A DNA stretch of 15,962 nucleotides from RGIG5612 sp963591145 (GCA_963591145.1 CAVARE010000080.1:1-15962), one strand, 5' to 3'. Positions 10,144 to 14,785 are shown, numbered from the stretch's first letter. Program-made: numbers and translations. Notes: generated by a model not told the origin, from the sequence alone.

Positions 10144-11874
10144 CTTGTCATAATACTGGCTTACTATAGGAAGCGTATTATAAACTGTTAATACATATTC
10201 ATTTCCCTGAGCGTCGTAAATAGAGATCTCGCCCTTCTGTCCGCCGCGCTTTATTGTTATGGCTGCGTCGTAGTTAGGAAGTGGGCTCGTCTGATTGACT
10301 GTGATGATATCCGTATTGCCTGAGACTACTTCCTTAACAGGCGCTGTAAAGCCTAAGAGCTTTAACTGTTCTTCAACTGTGGTCTGGATGTCACCAACTG
10401 ATACCGGGGCAGCCAGAATCTCGCTGATTGATACCTGGTTCTGGGCAAATCCAAGTTCTATACCCGTGTCTATATGATTGGCAACTGTTGCGATACCTTC
10501 ATCGCCTGCGGATGCCGCAGCCAGTCCCTCATCTATAATGGCTGATGCGGCTGTTACAACCTGCTCTGTTAAGCTATCAATATCGCAATTAACAGACAGC
10601 TCAACTGCATATTCTGAGAAGCTGTCTGTATATGCCTGTACTAATCTGTCTGCAGATATAACACTGTCGCTATAAATTCTCTCTGTATATAAAAGGTCTG
10701 CATGAGATGCATCTGCCGCGATATGATAGATATCAAGGCTCATGGCATCTGCTGAATAGGAGATGTCTACTTCTCCTGATTCAAATACTTCCTCGATCAC
10801 ACCTGCGATATCCTCTGAGGTTAGCTCAATAGCTGCATCCTGATAGAGAGGCATCAGCTGCTCTAAGGCTGCAGATGTGATGGTGTTCTTAACAGCATTT
10901 GCCGCCTTATCCGGCTCGGCTGACATGCTGTTAATGCCCATAACGATGGAAACCTGGCCATTAGATGTGTCAGGTTCTATCGGCTCCGCATCCTTATTGT
11001 AGATGGTAATGTCGAGAACATATGACTCGAACACGTAGGTATGCTCGGCGCGTGCGGCGCTTACGAGGGCCTCTGTGTCATCGGTGCGCTCGATCTTATT
11101 GACTGTGAAATATGAACCTGCCGGCAGAACGCCTTCAGGTGCTGTGATATGAAGGTACAGCTTATTATTGTCATCGATATCTATGGATTCATATTTATCG
11201 AAGGCTGCCTTCTCCTCCTCTGTAGTCTCCTCCTGAGATGAAGTTTCTTCTTGAGATGAAGACTCCTCCTGGGACGTGGTCTCAGTTATGGATGTGGTCT
11301 CAGCCTGGGAGGTTGACTCTGGCTGGGATGCAGCCGTGCTGTCCTGGGATGTAGTCTCTGTCTGAGTAGTAGTGCCAGGTTGTGAAGCCGCGCTGACCTG
11401 AGATGTAGTCTCTGTCTGAGTGGTCGTGCTAGGTTGTGTAGCCGCGCTGACCTGAGATGTGGTCTCTGTCTGAGTGGTCGTACTACCCTGAGATGTGGTC
11501 TCTGATGCTGTGCTCTGGGTATTACCAGTCACTGTACTGCCGCCATCCTGCGCAGCTGTCTCCGGGTATGTGGACGTAATCTCCTGCGTAGTTACCGCAG
11601 CGGTACTTTCTATAACTTCGTTCGAACCGTCAACGGGTTCAGAACTCTCGCCTTCATACAGTGAGCTCTCCTCGCCATAAGTTACTGTTAAGTCATCATA
11701 GACAGATGATGTCTCTTCATTGCTGCCTGCATAGTCTGTATCAGGCAACTGCTCTTCGTAGACTGAGCCTTCTGGCTCCCCTGCGAAAACTGAAGTCGTA
11801 GTTGTTCCTGCCATGCCGACAACCATTGTTGCTGCCAGTAATATGGCTATGCTCTGTTTCATCCTGTTAAACAT
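1..11874 (-). CDS. Giant secreted Cna-B-repeat surface protein (C-terminus beyond window)
   Basis: Reading down from ATG at 11874, the frame stays open to base 1, giving at least 3958 residues with no stop found. Residues 1-31 form a signal peptide. Residues about 115-220 are a Ser/Thr/Gln/Glu-rich spacer. Residues about 224-580 are a non-repeated head, with segments like those that open other clostridial Cna-B proteins (LHITAPEG, VLDITIYNKD, SFSEYAV). From about 580 on there are some 22 beta-sandwich repeats. Most open with a K-x-W-x-D motif, continue with LP.YD..G and Y.V.E, and end in a (T)NT/NN strand. By family knowledge such domains form rigid stalks stiffened by Lys-Asn isopeptide bonds, so the likely role is a cell-surface adhesin or stalk; the ligand is unknown. 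A purine-rich ribosome site lies 7 nt upstream of ATG. Met5 is an alternative start. The sorting signal expected at the C-terminus cannot be seen. The domain family is clear, the biological role is inferred. Confidence 0.93.
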   Translation of the reverse strand, partial: MFNRMKQSIAILLAATMVVGMAGTTTTSVFAGEPEGSVYEEQLPDTDYAGSNEETSSVYDDLTVTYGEESSLYEGESSEPVDGSNEVIESTAAVTTQEITSTYPETAAQDGGSTVTGNTQSTASETTSQGSTTTQTETTSQVSAATQPSTTTQTETTSQVSAASQPGTTTQTETTSQDSTAASQPESTSQAETTSITETTSQEESSSQEETSSQEETTEEEKAAFDKYESIDIDDNNKLYLHITAPEGVLPAGSYFTVNKIERTDDTEALVSAARAEHTYVFESYVLDITIYNKDAEPIEPDTSNGQVSIVMGINSMSAEPDKAANAVKNTITSAALEQLMPLYQDAAIELTSEDIAGVIEEVFESGEVDISYSADAMSLDIYHIAADASHADLLYTERIYSDSVISADRLVQAYTDSFSEYAVELSVNCDIDSLTEQVVTAASAIIDEGLAAASAGDEGIATVANHIDTGIELGFAQNQVSISEILAAPVSVGDIQTTVEEQLKLLGFTAPVKEVVSGNTDIITVNQTSPLPNYDAAITIKRGGQKGEISIYDAQGNEYVLTVYNTLPIVSQYYDKLEFDIVWNDNSGSTALDVTNLVDRPDGASNDYQYIKDNYKLQFNMKYVDAASGETIESDWTDLTSETYTRIGLDEWNGITGSNGQAVNASGSIWTFIYDSENRLPEKYLLDNVEYSVEYRIVQNTVIDGYMTDYNDGNIIYAKNGESITNTVETKYSASMTWLDNGNKYETRVVDADSVSNFISNYVALHVQAYDGSSSEYLNAADYVTFDAATGEFTLHDLPNYDMDGKQLYYSIQVGNLTQDGEGNVTVSSGIGYEVGSEKNGVDGYGGYYLSTYVNDDIHAARTDALYNGGILKEKLSNTTTFTYNKHWSDGNTAEEDRPQARIYMYAISSDTVLASNGDELDISEASPVNGFGSESVPTQDQNGIRVGANVLLPMYDAAGTRLVYFIRETGLNGAYVSQADNSAATPCLLNDEDQQNIKKQFNKLTDGSGNVKYVLSGGTLTNRASEPVTVSAQLTLDAVSMQSLGDISVTLKLQRLDRTTGEWVDVETDINGNPIENVTLDGFQGNAMTKSCTSPSVNKYDSDGYEITYRYVETEIKFKDTVTQITYDNSTDNKNFNINQATIGRYAAGVGGVYASAYIGGTLNVSNPRYTVIYNVIQATAVVEAVKKWSDNGIDVTDQMSDDAYAIFRITRSDGKHSIAEGEQADECTLTYSNGQPVYDVRTNKASGWISYTDGLDRFDELGREYTFLVAEQDCSDGGYLADKYGADTQYSWTQEISYTQCITDRTNSHTVITSNDQECGVADKTTVGTISNIVSEPGPDIRLAVMKNWQDGGDLISRRNVIFGIYKIYNTAEEGKAQLIETVSINEADNWYYEHRYSDGYVCEDGSILTVEASESDHDNQADYVIIEIGTESADHANVAYNYYNGTKSTELTIDDLRAIKNAQDGSTSVGTLASDETDPDGLSEYTYNVTSTFGEIVTGVPGYIITNTRIADVGIDMSKTWVDGGKKIKSNFVLYRYDSTDITYENPITIMEFSFPNEDGDANILRDSSAGITCTSIQSEAAASSSPDDAANPSSDDDNTSTVEIKGLDKYDEEGEAYIYRVVETSIEDDNGGIVEIQNGTAIVSGDRYVCNTSDVKEEYGNLHNTHDLLTKKSVNTRTDTTDISINKVWYDNGDAETLESRPSIYFKIYRMSANYDITVGDQTINLSEYIESEGYDAATFSEYLEQAVGEIKENPGTYAEKVADIKDDRMWDASANVFYWSCVLNDLPKYNDKGERYIYFAVEGGIENSSYTAIYGNMTSAELSPNSHVQNPSSGKEVYDIYSIVNGSTVLKSGMYDSSASDNANAVLIISDGYHGSDYYSRTVVNKISESRKVSGRKIWSIPASLQLSDDQMPEVEMTMYKTTTPITDGEGVIKYDYSYNDISSAVGSGSMTRVADFKLHTNETGDLNFSTYTYTLTKDQSGAALQRYDEYGRTYYYYVMENSEFSGYDKTDTTYNLLNLTATNKYEQERATVQVRVEKTWKINSEAWNNVYGSKTITVGNLRSLAHVTLTLTAYLKDDAGNKIADTEIEIGTVTLSPSEKGTYNNADKSFTVSYTFEKCTDETDIPYYAANGEAYTFAVTEDCPNGYVSDPESGTCEVKLHLTGISSEGGVKVKNYANFGKEVDENGLVISEDKDNTVKFTNTYTSGTTDFTVYKIWDDYVDNSDYRPDQLQIQVKGYTSDGVGAWLSDPVILCKEEQKNVWSSVINNLPKYDKYGNEFHYYITSEEAFYSDGSSMKASDKGQSIGNYTLTEKTADTLTNKLTDTTSIDFTKTWILDSGTHDTEEPGEMFDNLESNITWSKFEQLRQMDILPVKAEYILQRSIDSEKWEYVAASMDEGAQYNQYRVNVGVDGATQYAVGRTVDISKITPSTFDNLFNFKCTFEGLPQKDTNGAEYSYRVIERLTWSDGKEYTFKSDYSVNRGVTCIENAEKTKTESGESIIRVNMTNTITTSKARLVKEWDDGDNFDNTRPDSIELTIMSKSGGGSLTYVLKTTGEDSSVYTSEEFDIVDNRVIDPTEPFDGEEIPVNETRGWNDDETVYSTTVTFETLKNYIITEKYTYSDGRTDRYNYHLNDDGSTNDLTVTKNDDGVYEFRIKNTYDDRKLIKISATKQWEESNYNNAKPFRDWLVEFTRPALLFELQYKDLVTGSWVTITDDTIGQFTSDKTIKAAQLILPEKITQGDYENIYTACWSGSDYAPALYKYWKTGQLDDQANPSDTHTPTIVNGKPQIIEYRVVGTLVQVDESRKIKTDEQGNVIKVENSNYTSRNSKDGYFDVVEYGTFAENQDSYIASVTNTNTSYSLYVKKQFNGTEKTPLTWEQVETLQKLNALPTSIDISIYYSIDQEEWEPLPIADDGSGTGTYIVKLPITQETYDKATQLCDGLVKYDKDGNPIYYRIKEKAAYYDDGTKVTAFNDNTLGNFTVELSDKYIDFTDMDNTSTSKTITITNTYDSGNITVTKNWQDEANRDMLAGNVKIRLTGSTTDMVLEATLNADNDWSYTWTNIPVENHKGGECASYTVDEISINGRKVKTDDASDALTDGYYTVTYSGGPEKGNSGILTKGGNLSIEVTNTHVPARGSIDVSKTWVGDSDWADVTRPDSVTVKLQYKTKATGDWTDVVTNTLDINGLYIVDDEHPAGGIYTTSPASQTLSADETCEWTTASWDNLPVNYLYNGTAYKVQYRVVETEVTGYTTTYEFTRNGDEATRAKIYSGGISFTQDGDELHVDVFNNYTEYGSLSVNKTWHNSTTTDENISSETLYSLVKLGLLPESLILRVEYSTTPGDESSWKAIPVQLDSELEEGCIRYDTVRDYNGISDFINDLPKYANDADRSLIYYRVTEQAACYKYYDENEKIVYRGTDGTLGNLTIGGDDKRAFEWDSDITVNLINTYDTINVKALKSWSDENNRDVLRSSINIALVAASDLTSRTIGTVGLSYDPSITRTEVPAGENGQTDFGWGYIWSDLPVEDENGAALTYSITEYDISSGYTAQYDSKMISGDTTLLIDVNNVHIPDRGIITASKVWENDQSGLLNSRDTVKAALQYSLDDGETWDFVTGNVILTDGLCTEDLASYTTSDTVQTIYDAQTGTSHTAKWEKVPVNYNSDGEETNAQITYRVVEVTGDDESGYAVVETGDRLGGYVAHASSKIKLENGKESAGDVENDLKSTTSLTITKTWASDDSIYSADGTKAVKDLTRPESITFKVEYKIGSGKWTELPATSAGADYGDTQVAAGGLVTVAADETGNTWTATLSNLPQQDMIGNEYSYRVSEASVTYADGTKVTVAGAFDQKTGLTWTSDSVGAYKGQVITAKSDEGTFAAAAVNTLTTDELTVTKVWNDGQNRDGARPEEIKLGLYMNDMIVDTYTLTAQDLVEGTTDEWSYTWKNLPVYSQDG
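11344..11487 (-). repeat. 54-nt tandem repeat encoding a TTTQTETTSQ-type spacer
   Basis: Two full 54-nt units (11344-11397 and 11398-11451) and a third partial unit differ at only a few bases. Each encodes 18 residues of the form TTTQTETTSQ-VSAA-x-QP-x. Around them the spacer carries looser TSQ/SSQEE repeats (residues about 115-220). It is probably a flexible wall-spanning or glycosylatable linker between the signal peptide and the head. Such repeats can vary in copy number. Confidence 0.8.
11782..11874 (-). other. Signal peptide of the giant surface protein
   Basis: Residues 1-31 have the classic layout: basic N-region (MFNRMKQ), hydrophobic core (IAILLAATMVVGMAG), then a small-residue site ending VFA before GEPEG. 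This directs Sec-dependent export. The cleavage position after Ala31 is a prediction by eye. Confidence 0.85.
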
Positions 11875-11881
11875 ATCTGCG

Positions 11882-11894
11882 CTCCCTTCTCCTT
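11882..11894 (-). promoter_or_regulatory. Ribosome binding site of the giant gene
   Basis: On the minus strand the purine run AAGGAGAAGGGAG ends 7 nt before ATG at 11874. It contains two overlapping Shine-Dalgarno cores. This supports the 11874 start over Met5. Confidence 0.75.
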
Positions 11895-11990
11895 ATTAAA
11901 CTATATAACTGCTTATGAATTCTCTTGCTGTCAATTATTCTATTCCAAGCCACCAGAACCGCTGTCAGCGCCAGAGTCTCTATCAATAGA

Positions 11991-12075
11991 TCTTACAGGC
12001 GTGACTTATCAAATCATGAATTTACATCAAAATGCCGCCTCGTTCTCGGATAGATTGATTTGTATGTCCTGTAAG
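11991..12075 (-). repeat. Nested inverted repeats between promoter and giant gene
   Basis: CTTACAGG (11991-11998) is perfectly complementary to CCTGTAAG (12068-12075). Inside it CAAATCA (12010-12016) pairs with TGATTTG (12056-12062). The outer arm overlaps the predicted -10 box, so either it acts as a DNA site, or the true transcription start is further upstream and this is a leader RNA fold. I recognise no known riboswitch here. The rest of 11875-11990 holds the giant gene's ribosome site and a short open frame described among the findings. Confidence 0.4.
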
Positions 12076-12103
12076 TATATAACATTTGTTAACATTTTTG
12101 CAA
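12074..12103 (-). promoter_or_regulatory. Candidate promoter of the giant gene
   Basis: On the minus strand TTGCAA (12103-12098) and TATACT (12079-12074) are separated by 18 nt, which fits a housekeeping sigma factor with a slightly weak -35. Transcription would start near 12067 and leave a leader of about 190 nt before the giant gene. No clear queH terminator was found between 12163 and this promoter, so read-through from queH is possible. Confidence 0.55.
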
Positions 12104-12108
12104 CATTT
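12081..12108. repeat. Three phased AACATTT direct repeats over the promoter
   Basis: AACATTT occurs at 12081, 12091 and 12102, spaced 10 and 11 bp, so all copies face the same side of the helix. They cover the spacer and -35 box of the candidate giant-gene promoter. The outer pair is 21 bp apart, a spacing used by LytTR-type response regulators. That comparison is inference only. Confidence 0.5.
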
Positions 12109-12163
12109 AGCAGCCACGGGGATAGCGAATTATGGCCACAATCTTCGGCATTTTTCCCATAAA

Positions 12164-12904
12164 TTATGGTATTAATTGTTCAAACTCTCTTCTGTTAAGC
12201 GCGAACTCGCAGCCGCAATATTCCTGGCGGTAGAGATCATACTGTTTGGATAATTCGATGGATTTCTTATAGCCTTCTCTTTTCTTAAAGTCTCCCGGCA
12301 GCCACATAATGCTATGAGACAGGCTGCTGTGAGCTTCACAGGTGTTTTTCATGTCTGTATCCGGATTCATTTCATTCGGCCGTGCTGTGCATGATTCTGT
12401 TTCTATATAATTATACGAATGTGCGCTTATGATGGCTTGACCGACTGCATTTATGACCATTGCATTCTTATGAGGGCTCACGGTGAGGGTCGTGCAAATG
12501 TAATCAAAGCCGTACTTTTGTGCCAACTCATAGGTCTTCTCAAGACGCAGCTCGAAACATTTCTTACATCTGGCTCCACCCTCTGGCTCCGCCTCATAAC
12601 CTCTCACATAATTCAGAAATTCATCATGGTCATATCCGACTTCAATCAACGGAACATTCAGCTCCTTCAGCAGTCTGGCCTGCTCTGACAGACGGTGCAT
12701 GTATTCCTCTTCAGGATAGATGTTAGGATTGTAATACAGTACCGTCACATCAAAGTATTCCTTCAGATATGTTACAACATAGCTGCTGCATGGCCCGCAG
12801 CAGCTGTGAAGGAGCACACTCTTGCGCACGCCAGCTGCCTGCAGCGATTCTATAACATGGTCTAATTCAAGTTGGTAGTTGATTTTAGGTTGTGTATTAT
12901 TCAT
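12164..12904 (-). CDS. queH: Epoxyqueuosine reductase QueH
   Basis: This 246-residue protein matches the QueH (formerly DUF208) family. QueH carries out the last step of queuosine synthesis, reducing epoxyqueuosine in tRNA to queuosine, and is the non-cobalamin replacement for QueG. Visible signatures are LLHSCCGPC with Cys35, Cys36 and Cys39, then YYNPNIYPEEEY (57-68), EGGARCKKCFELRLE with Cys113 and Cys116, TTLTVSPHKNA (138-148), LPGDFKKREGYKKS (202-215), and LYRQEYCGC with Cys230 and Cys232. The cysteines are expected to hold the iron-sulfur and metal centre. The segment between GQ (155-156) and WLPGDFKK (201-208) is about 30 residues longer than I expect for the family and adds Cys172 and Cys189. 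A GGAG lies 11 nt before ATG. The gene lies between the Nudix gene and the giant gene, all on the minus strand, without tight coupling to either. Confidence 0.93.
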   Translation of the reverse strand: MNNTQPKINYQLELDHVIESLQAAGVRKSVLLHSCCGPCSSYVVTYLKEYFDVTVLYYNPNIYPEEEYMHRLSEQARLLKELNVPLIEVGYDHDEFLNYVRGYEAEPEGGARCKKCFELRLEKTYELAQKYGFDYICTTLTVSPHKNAMVINAVGQAIISAHSYNYIETESCTARPNEMNPDTDMKNTCEAHSSLSHSIMWLPGDFKKREGYKKSIELSKQYDLYRQEYCGCEFALNRREFEQLIP

Positions 12905-12947
12905 GTGTATTTATGCTCCATTTTTTCAATATCTGTATTGTTGCCAG

Positions 12948-13076
12948 TCGCATGCGTTTCAACGAAGTAATGCCGGGACGGCGCAGACACTGTGAGAAAA
13001 CAATCAGCGTAGGCGTTTTCGAACAGTGTCTGCTACGCCGAGGTTCACGGCTCACAGCATGAAATAACGCATGCGA
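12948..13076. repeat. Structured palindromic element, copy 1
   Basis: The outer stem TCGCATGCGTT (12948-12958) pairs perfectly with 13066-13076. The core (12972-13051) contains GCCG/CGGC ends, an 11-bp stem GCAGACACTGT (12983-12993) with 13023-13033, and an inner GAAAAC/GTTTTC stem (12996-13001 with 13015-13020). The core recurs almost unchanged at 14800-14880. It lies between the Nudix terminator and queH, ending 44 nt upstream of the queH start. It may be a structured RNA in the queH leader or a mobile palindromic unit. I do not recognise the family. Confidence 0.8.
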
Positions 13077-13096
13077 CATTACATTCATGCACTTGA

Positions 13097-13134
13097 CAAA
13101 ACAAAGTCCCATAAATCACATGAATTTATGGGAC
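13097..13134 (-). terminator. Rho-independent terminator of the Nudix gene
   Basis: GTCCCATAAAT (13106-13116) and ATTTATGGGAC (13124-13134) form an 11-bp perfect stem with a 7-nt loop. On the minus strand it is followed by TTTGTTTTG. It starts 15 nt after the Nudix stop codon, so the Nudix gene is probably transcribed separately from queH. Confidence 0.8.
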
Positions 13135-13148
13135 ATAAAAAACTTGAA

Positions 13149-13592
13149 TTAATTGCAGATCCATTTGCCGCTGCGCTTAAGCTCTGTATACTCTTTATAT
13201 GCCGACTCAAGAATATGACGTTCGTTATCATATTTGAGCAGGTAATAAGCTTCATGATATTTGTAGAAGCCTGAATCTGTAAAATATTCCTCTCGCTGCG
13301 GCTTGGAATAATAGCTGTCGCCTGACATCAGATACCAGTGAACCGTCTTGCTGATGATGTCATCAGATGTACTGAACTCGTACTCGCTGGTTCCCAGGTA
13401 GCTTATTATCTTGCCATTGGCTCCTGTCTCTTCCTTAACCTCACGGACTGCGGTGTCTTCGTGCTCTTCATGATACTCGACGGTACCCTTCGGGAACACC
13501 CAGCCCTTATAACGATCCTTATAATTCTTATACAGCAGCAGTATCTTACCTCGATAAATCACAACTCCGCCACAGCTAACTGCCTCTTTCAT
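13149..13592 (-). CDS. Nudix hydrolase (MutT/Ap4A-hydrolase-like)
   Basis: This 147-residue protein carries a perfect Nudix box at residues 36-58: Gly36, Glu42, Arg50-Glu51, Glu54-Glu55 and Gly57, in the spacing GX5EX7REUXEEXGU. The glutamates bind the divalent metals that drive hydrolysis of a nucleoside diphosphate linked to another group. The preceding GWVFPKG resembles diadenosine-tetraphosphate hydrolases, but the substrate cannot be read from sequence. An upstream in-frame ATG at 13661 would add 23 residues. I chose 13592 because GGGGGAG lies 5 nt before it, the conserved domain begins just after it, and the candidate promoter lies inside the upstream extension. The gene is flanked by its own promoter and terminator, so it is probably monocistronic. 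Confidence 0.9.
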   Translation of the reverse strand: MKEAVSCGGVVIYRGKILLLYKNYKDRYKGWVFPKGTVEYHEEHEDTAVREVKEETGANGKIISYLGTSEYEFSTSDDIISKTVHWYLMSGDSYYSKPQREEYFTDSGFYKYHEAYYLLKYDNERHILESAYKEYTELKRSGKWICN

Positions 13593-13633
13593 TACAACTC
13601 CCCCTGTGTCATTCTCTCTCTTTCGCACATAGG

Positions 13634-13661
13634 AGTATACCACCCGCAGTAAAAAAAGCAA
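13634..13661 (-). promoter_or_regulatory. Candidate promoter of the Nudix gene
   Basis: On the minus strand an extended -10, TGGTATACT (13642-13634), follows TTGCTT (13661-13656) at 16 nt. It overlaps the terminator T-run of the upstream rhomboid-like gene. The predicted leader is about 35 nt. Confidence 0.45.
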
Positions 13662-13680
13662 ATATCTGCACGCGTATTTG
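13651..13680 (-). terminator. Probable terminator of the rhomboid-like gene
   Basis: Directly after the stop codon at 13681, the minus strand reads CAAATA, a 10-nt loop, TATTTG, then C and seven T. The stem is short and AT-rich, so termination may be weak. Position and T-run support it. Confidence 0.5.
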
Positions 13681-14703
13681 TTATTTTATATGCTCGTGTG
13701 TAAACAAATGATCCTGGCAATACTCATGGTTGCCGCTGCATTTCGAGCAATATCTGAACATCAGCTCCGGATGATCGATATTAGTTCTGCCACAAACGGA
13801 GCATCTGTGCACCAGCTTGCCCGAGGTATCTGCCTTATAACGGCCTTTAGGCTGCGCGGTATTAGTGCGGCCGGCAAATCCTGTAAATGCCCCTGATGCA
13901 TTGGCATGGGCAGTGCTCTTACTCTGGGCGTTCTGCTGGAACTGAGTCTTGCGCTTTTTATTTGCGTAATTCTTTCTCATTACGACGAAGAAGAATATGG
14001 CAAAGTTAATGAAGGATATGAGTATCGTCAGCATCAGCGATATGCTGCTCTGCCTCAGGACAGCGACTTCATATGCGGACGGCTCGTAGCCATAATACAT
14101 CTCCAGAGCCTGTGTTATGACGGATGTCGGCGACAGCCATATAACGAATCCGCTGATGACCTGAAGTCCCAGGTAGATGGCGTCGATCCATGCCAGGATC
14201 TTCATCTTGATCGGCAGGATGCCGAAGAGGAAGACCTTAGTATTCGGGAATATAATCGCAAATGCCAGGAACGATGTCAGGTTCAGATAATTGGTACTTA
14301 CGAGTATGCTCATCGTCGAGCCTGACAGCCAGTATATCAACATCGAACCCAGGGTCGTGAAAAACCATCCTGAGAATATATAGAGGTTGTACTTAAACGC
14401 GCCCATATATTGTTCCAGTGTCTTGCCTATGAAGAAATAGAACAGGAACATGAAGATGATCAGGATGTCCAATGATTGAGGAACTGTACATACCCAGGTA
14501 AATAGTCGCCACACTTGTCCTTTCATTACAAGTGAGGGATACAGAACTATGTACTCGTACCACTCAGGCTTGGCCATGTATAAGACATAGCCGATAACGT
14601 AAGCGCCAAGTATGTAATATATAAGATTTTTTACTGCATACTTGCCTAATTTTTTCTCTAACTTTTCTATCATACGGGGAAGTATAGCATAAGAGTTGGG
14701 CAT
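13681..14703 (-). CDS. Rhomboid-like membrane protein with C-terminal zinc-binding tail
   Basis: This 340-residue protein begins with a short basic N-terminus and several hydrophobic helices (roughly 25-43, 78-94, 106-128, 130-155, 160-195, 215-242). It contains WRLFTWVC, the WR motif between the first helices of rhomboids. The GxSG catalytic serine motif is not visible: the corresponding helix reads VSTNYLNLTSFLAFA. I also see no clear catalytic His in the last helix. It is therefore probably a non-proteolytic rhomboid/derlin-like protein, perhaps binding membrane clients. After a polar linker the tail has Cys301/Cys304, Cys319/Cys322, Cys329, His332, His336 and His338, a likely zinc-binding unit. 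The start at 14703 has only a distant AGGA; Met11 (14673) is an alternative with no better site. Identification as rhomboid superfamily is fairly sure, function unknown. Confidence 0.85.
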   Translation of the reverse strand: MPNSYAILPRMIEKLEKKLGKYAVKNLIYYILGAYVIGYVLYMAKPEWYEYIVLYPSLVMKGQVWRLFTWVCTVPQSLDILIIFMFLFYFFIGKTLEQYMGAFKYNLYIFSGWFFTTLGSMLIYWLSGSTMSILVSTNYLNLTSFLAFAIIFPNTKVFLFGILPIKMKILAWIDAIYLGLQVISGFVIWLSPTSVITQALEMYYGYEPSAYEVAVLRQSSISLMLTILISFINFAIFFFVVMRKNYANKKRKTQFQQNAQSKSTAHANASGAFTGFAGRTNTAQPKGRYKADTSGKLVHRCSVCGRTNIDHPELMFRYCSKCSGNHEYCQDHLFTHEHIK

Positions 14704-14735
14704 AAACCATAAGTAGTTCCTGCATTATTTTAAAT

Positions 14736-14764
14736 TTCATACTTTGGTCACAGTAATTAGTCAA
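14736..14764 (-). promoter_or_regulatory. Candidate promoter of the rhomboid-like gene
   Basis: On the minus strand TTGACT (14764-14759) and TATGAA (14741-14736) are spaced 17 nt. The leader would be about 26 nt. If correct, structured element copy 2 lies upstream of this transcript, not inside it. Confidence 0.5.
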
Positions 14765-14785
14765 AATGAGATTCTTCCATAAATG

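Noticed and set aside
11902..11934. Perfect TTGACA (11934-11929) close to the giant gene
   Set aside because: The nearest TATA-like hexamers on the same strand are 20-23 nt away, too far for a standard promoter.
12110..12163. Terminator downstream of queH
   Set aside because: CCAT/ATGG can pair just after the stop, but the stem is only 4 bp and an A-run, not a T-run, follows on the transcribed sense.
12905..13105. A preQ1 or other queuosine riboswitch upstream of queH
   Set aside because: No preQ1 aptamer signature is visible; the only structure is the element that also occurs in front of an unrelated gene.
13093..13140. TTGACA on the plus strand at 13093
   Set aside because: No -10 box at the right distance and no plus-strand gene follows; it overlaps the Nudix terminator.
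13593..13661. N-terminal 23-residue extension of the Nudix protein from ATG 13661
   Set aside because: The strong GGGGGAG site and the conserved domain start favour 13592, and the extension covers the likely promoter.
13906..14325. A 139-codon plus-strand frame
   Set aside because: It is antisense to the rhomboid-like gene, whose protein has clear membrane helices and motifs. No family is recognisable in the plus-strand product.
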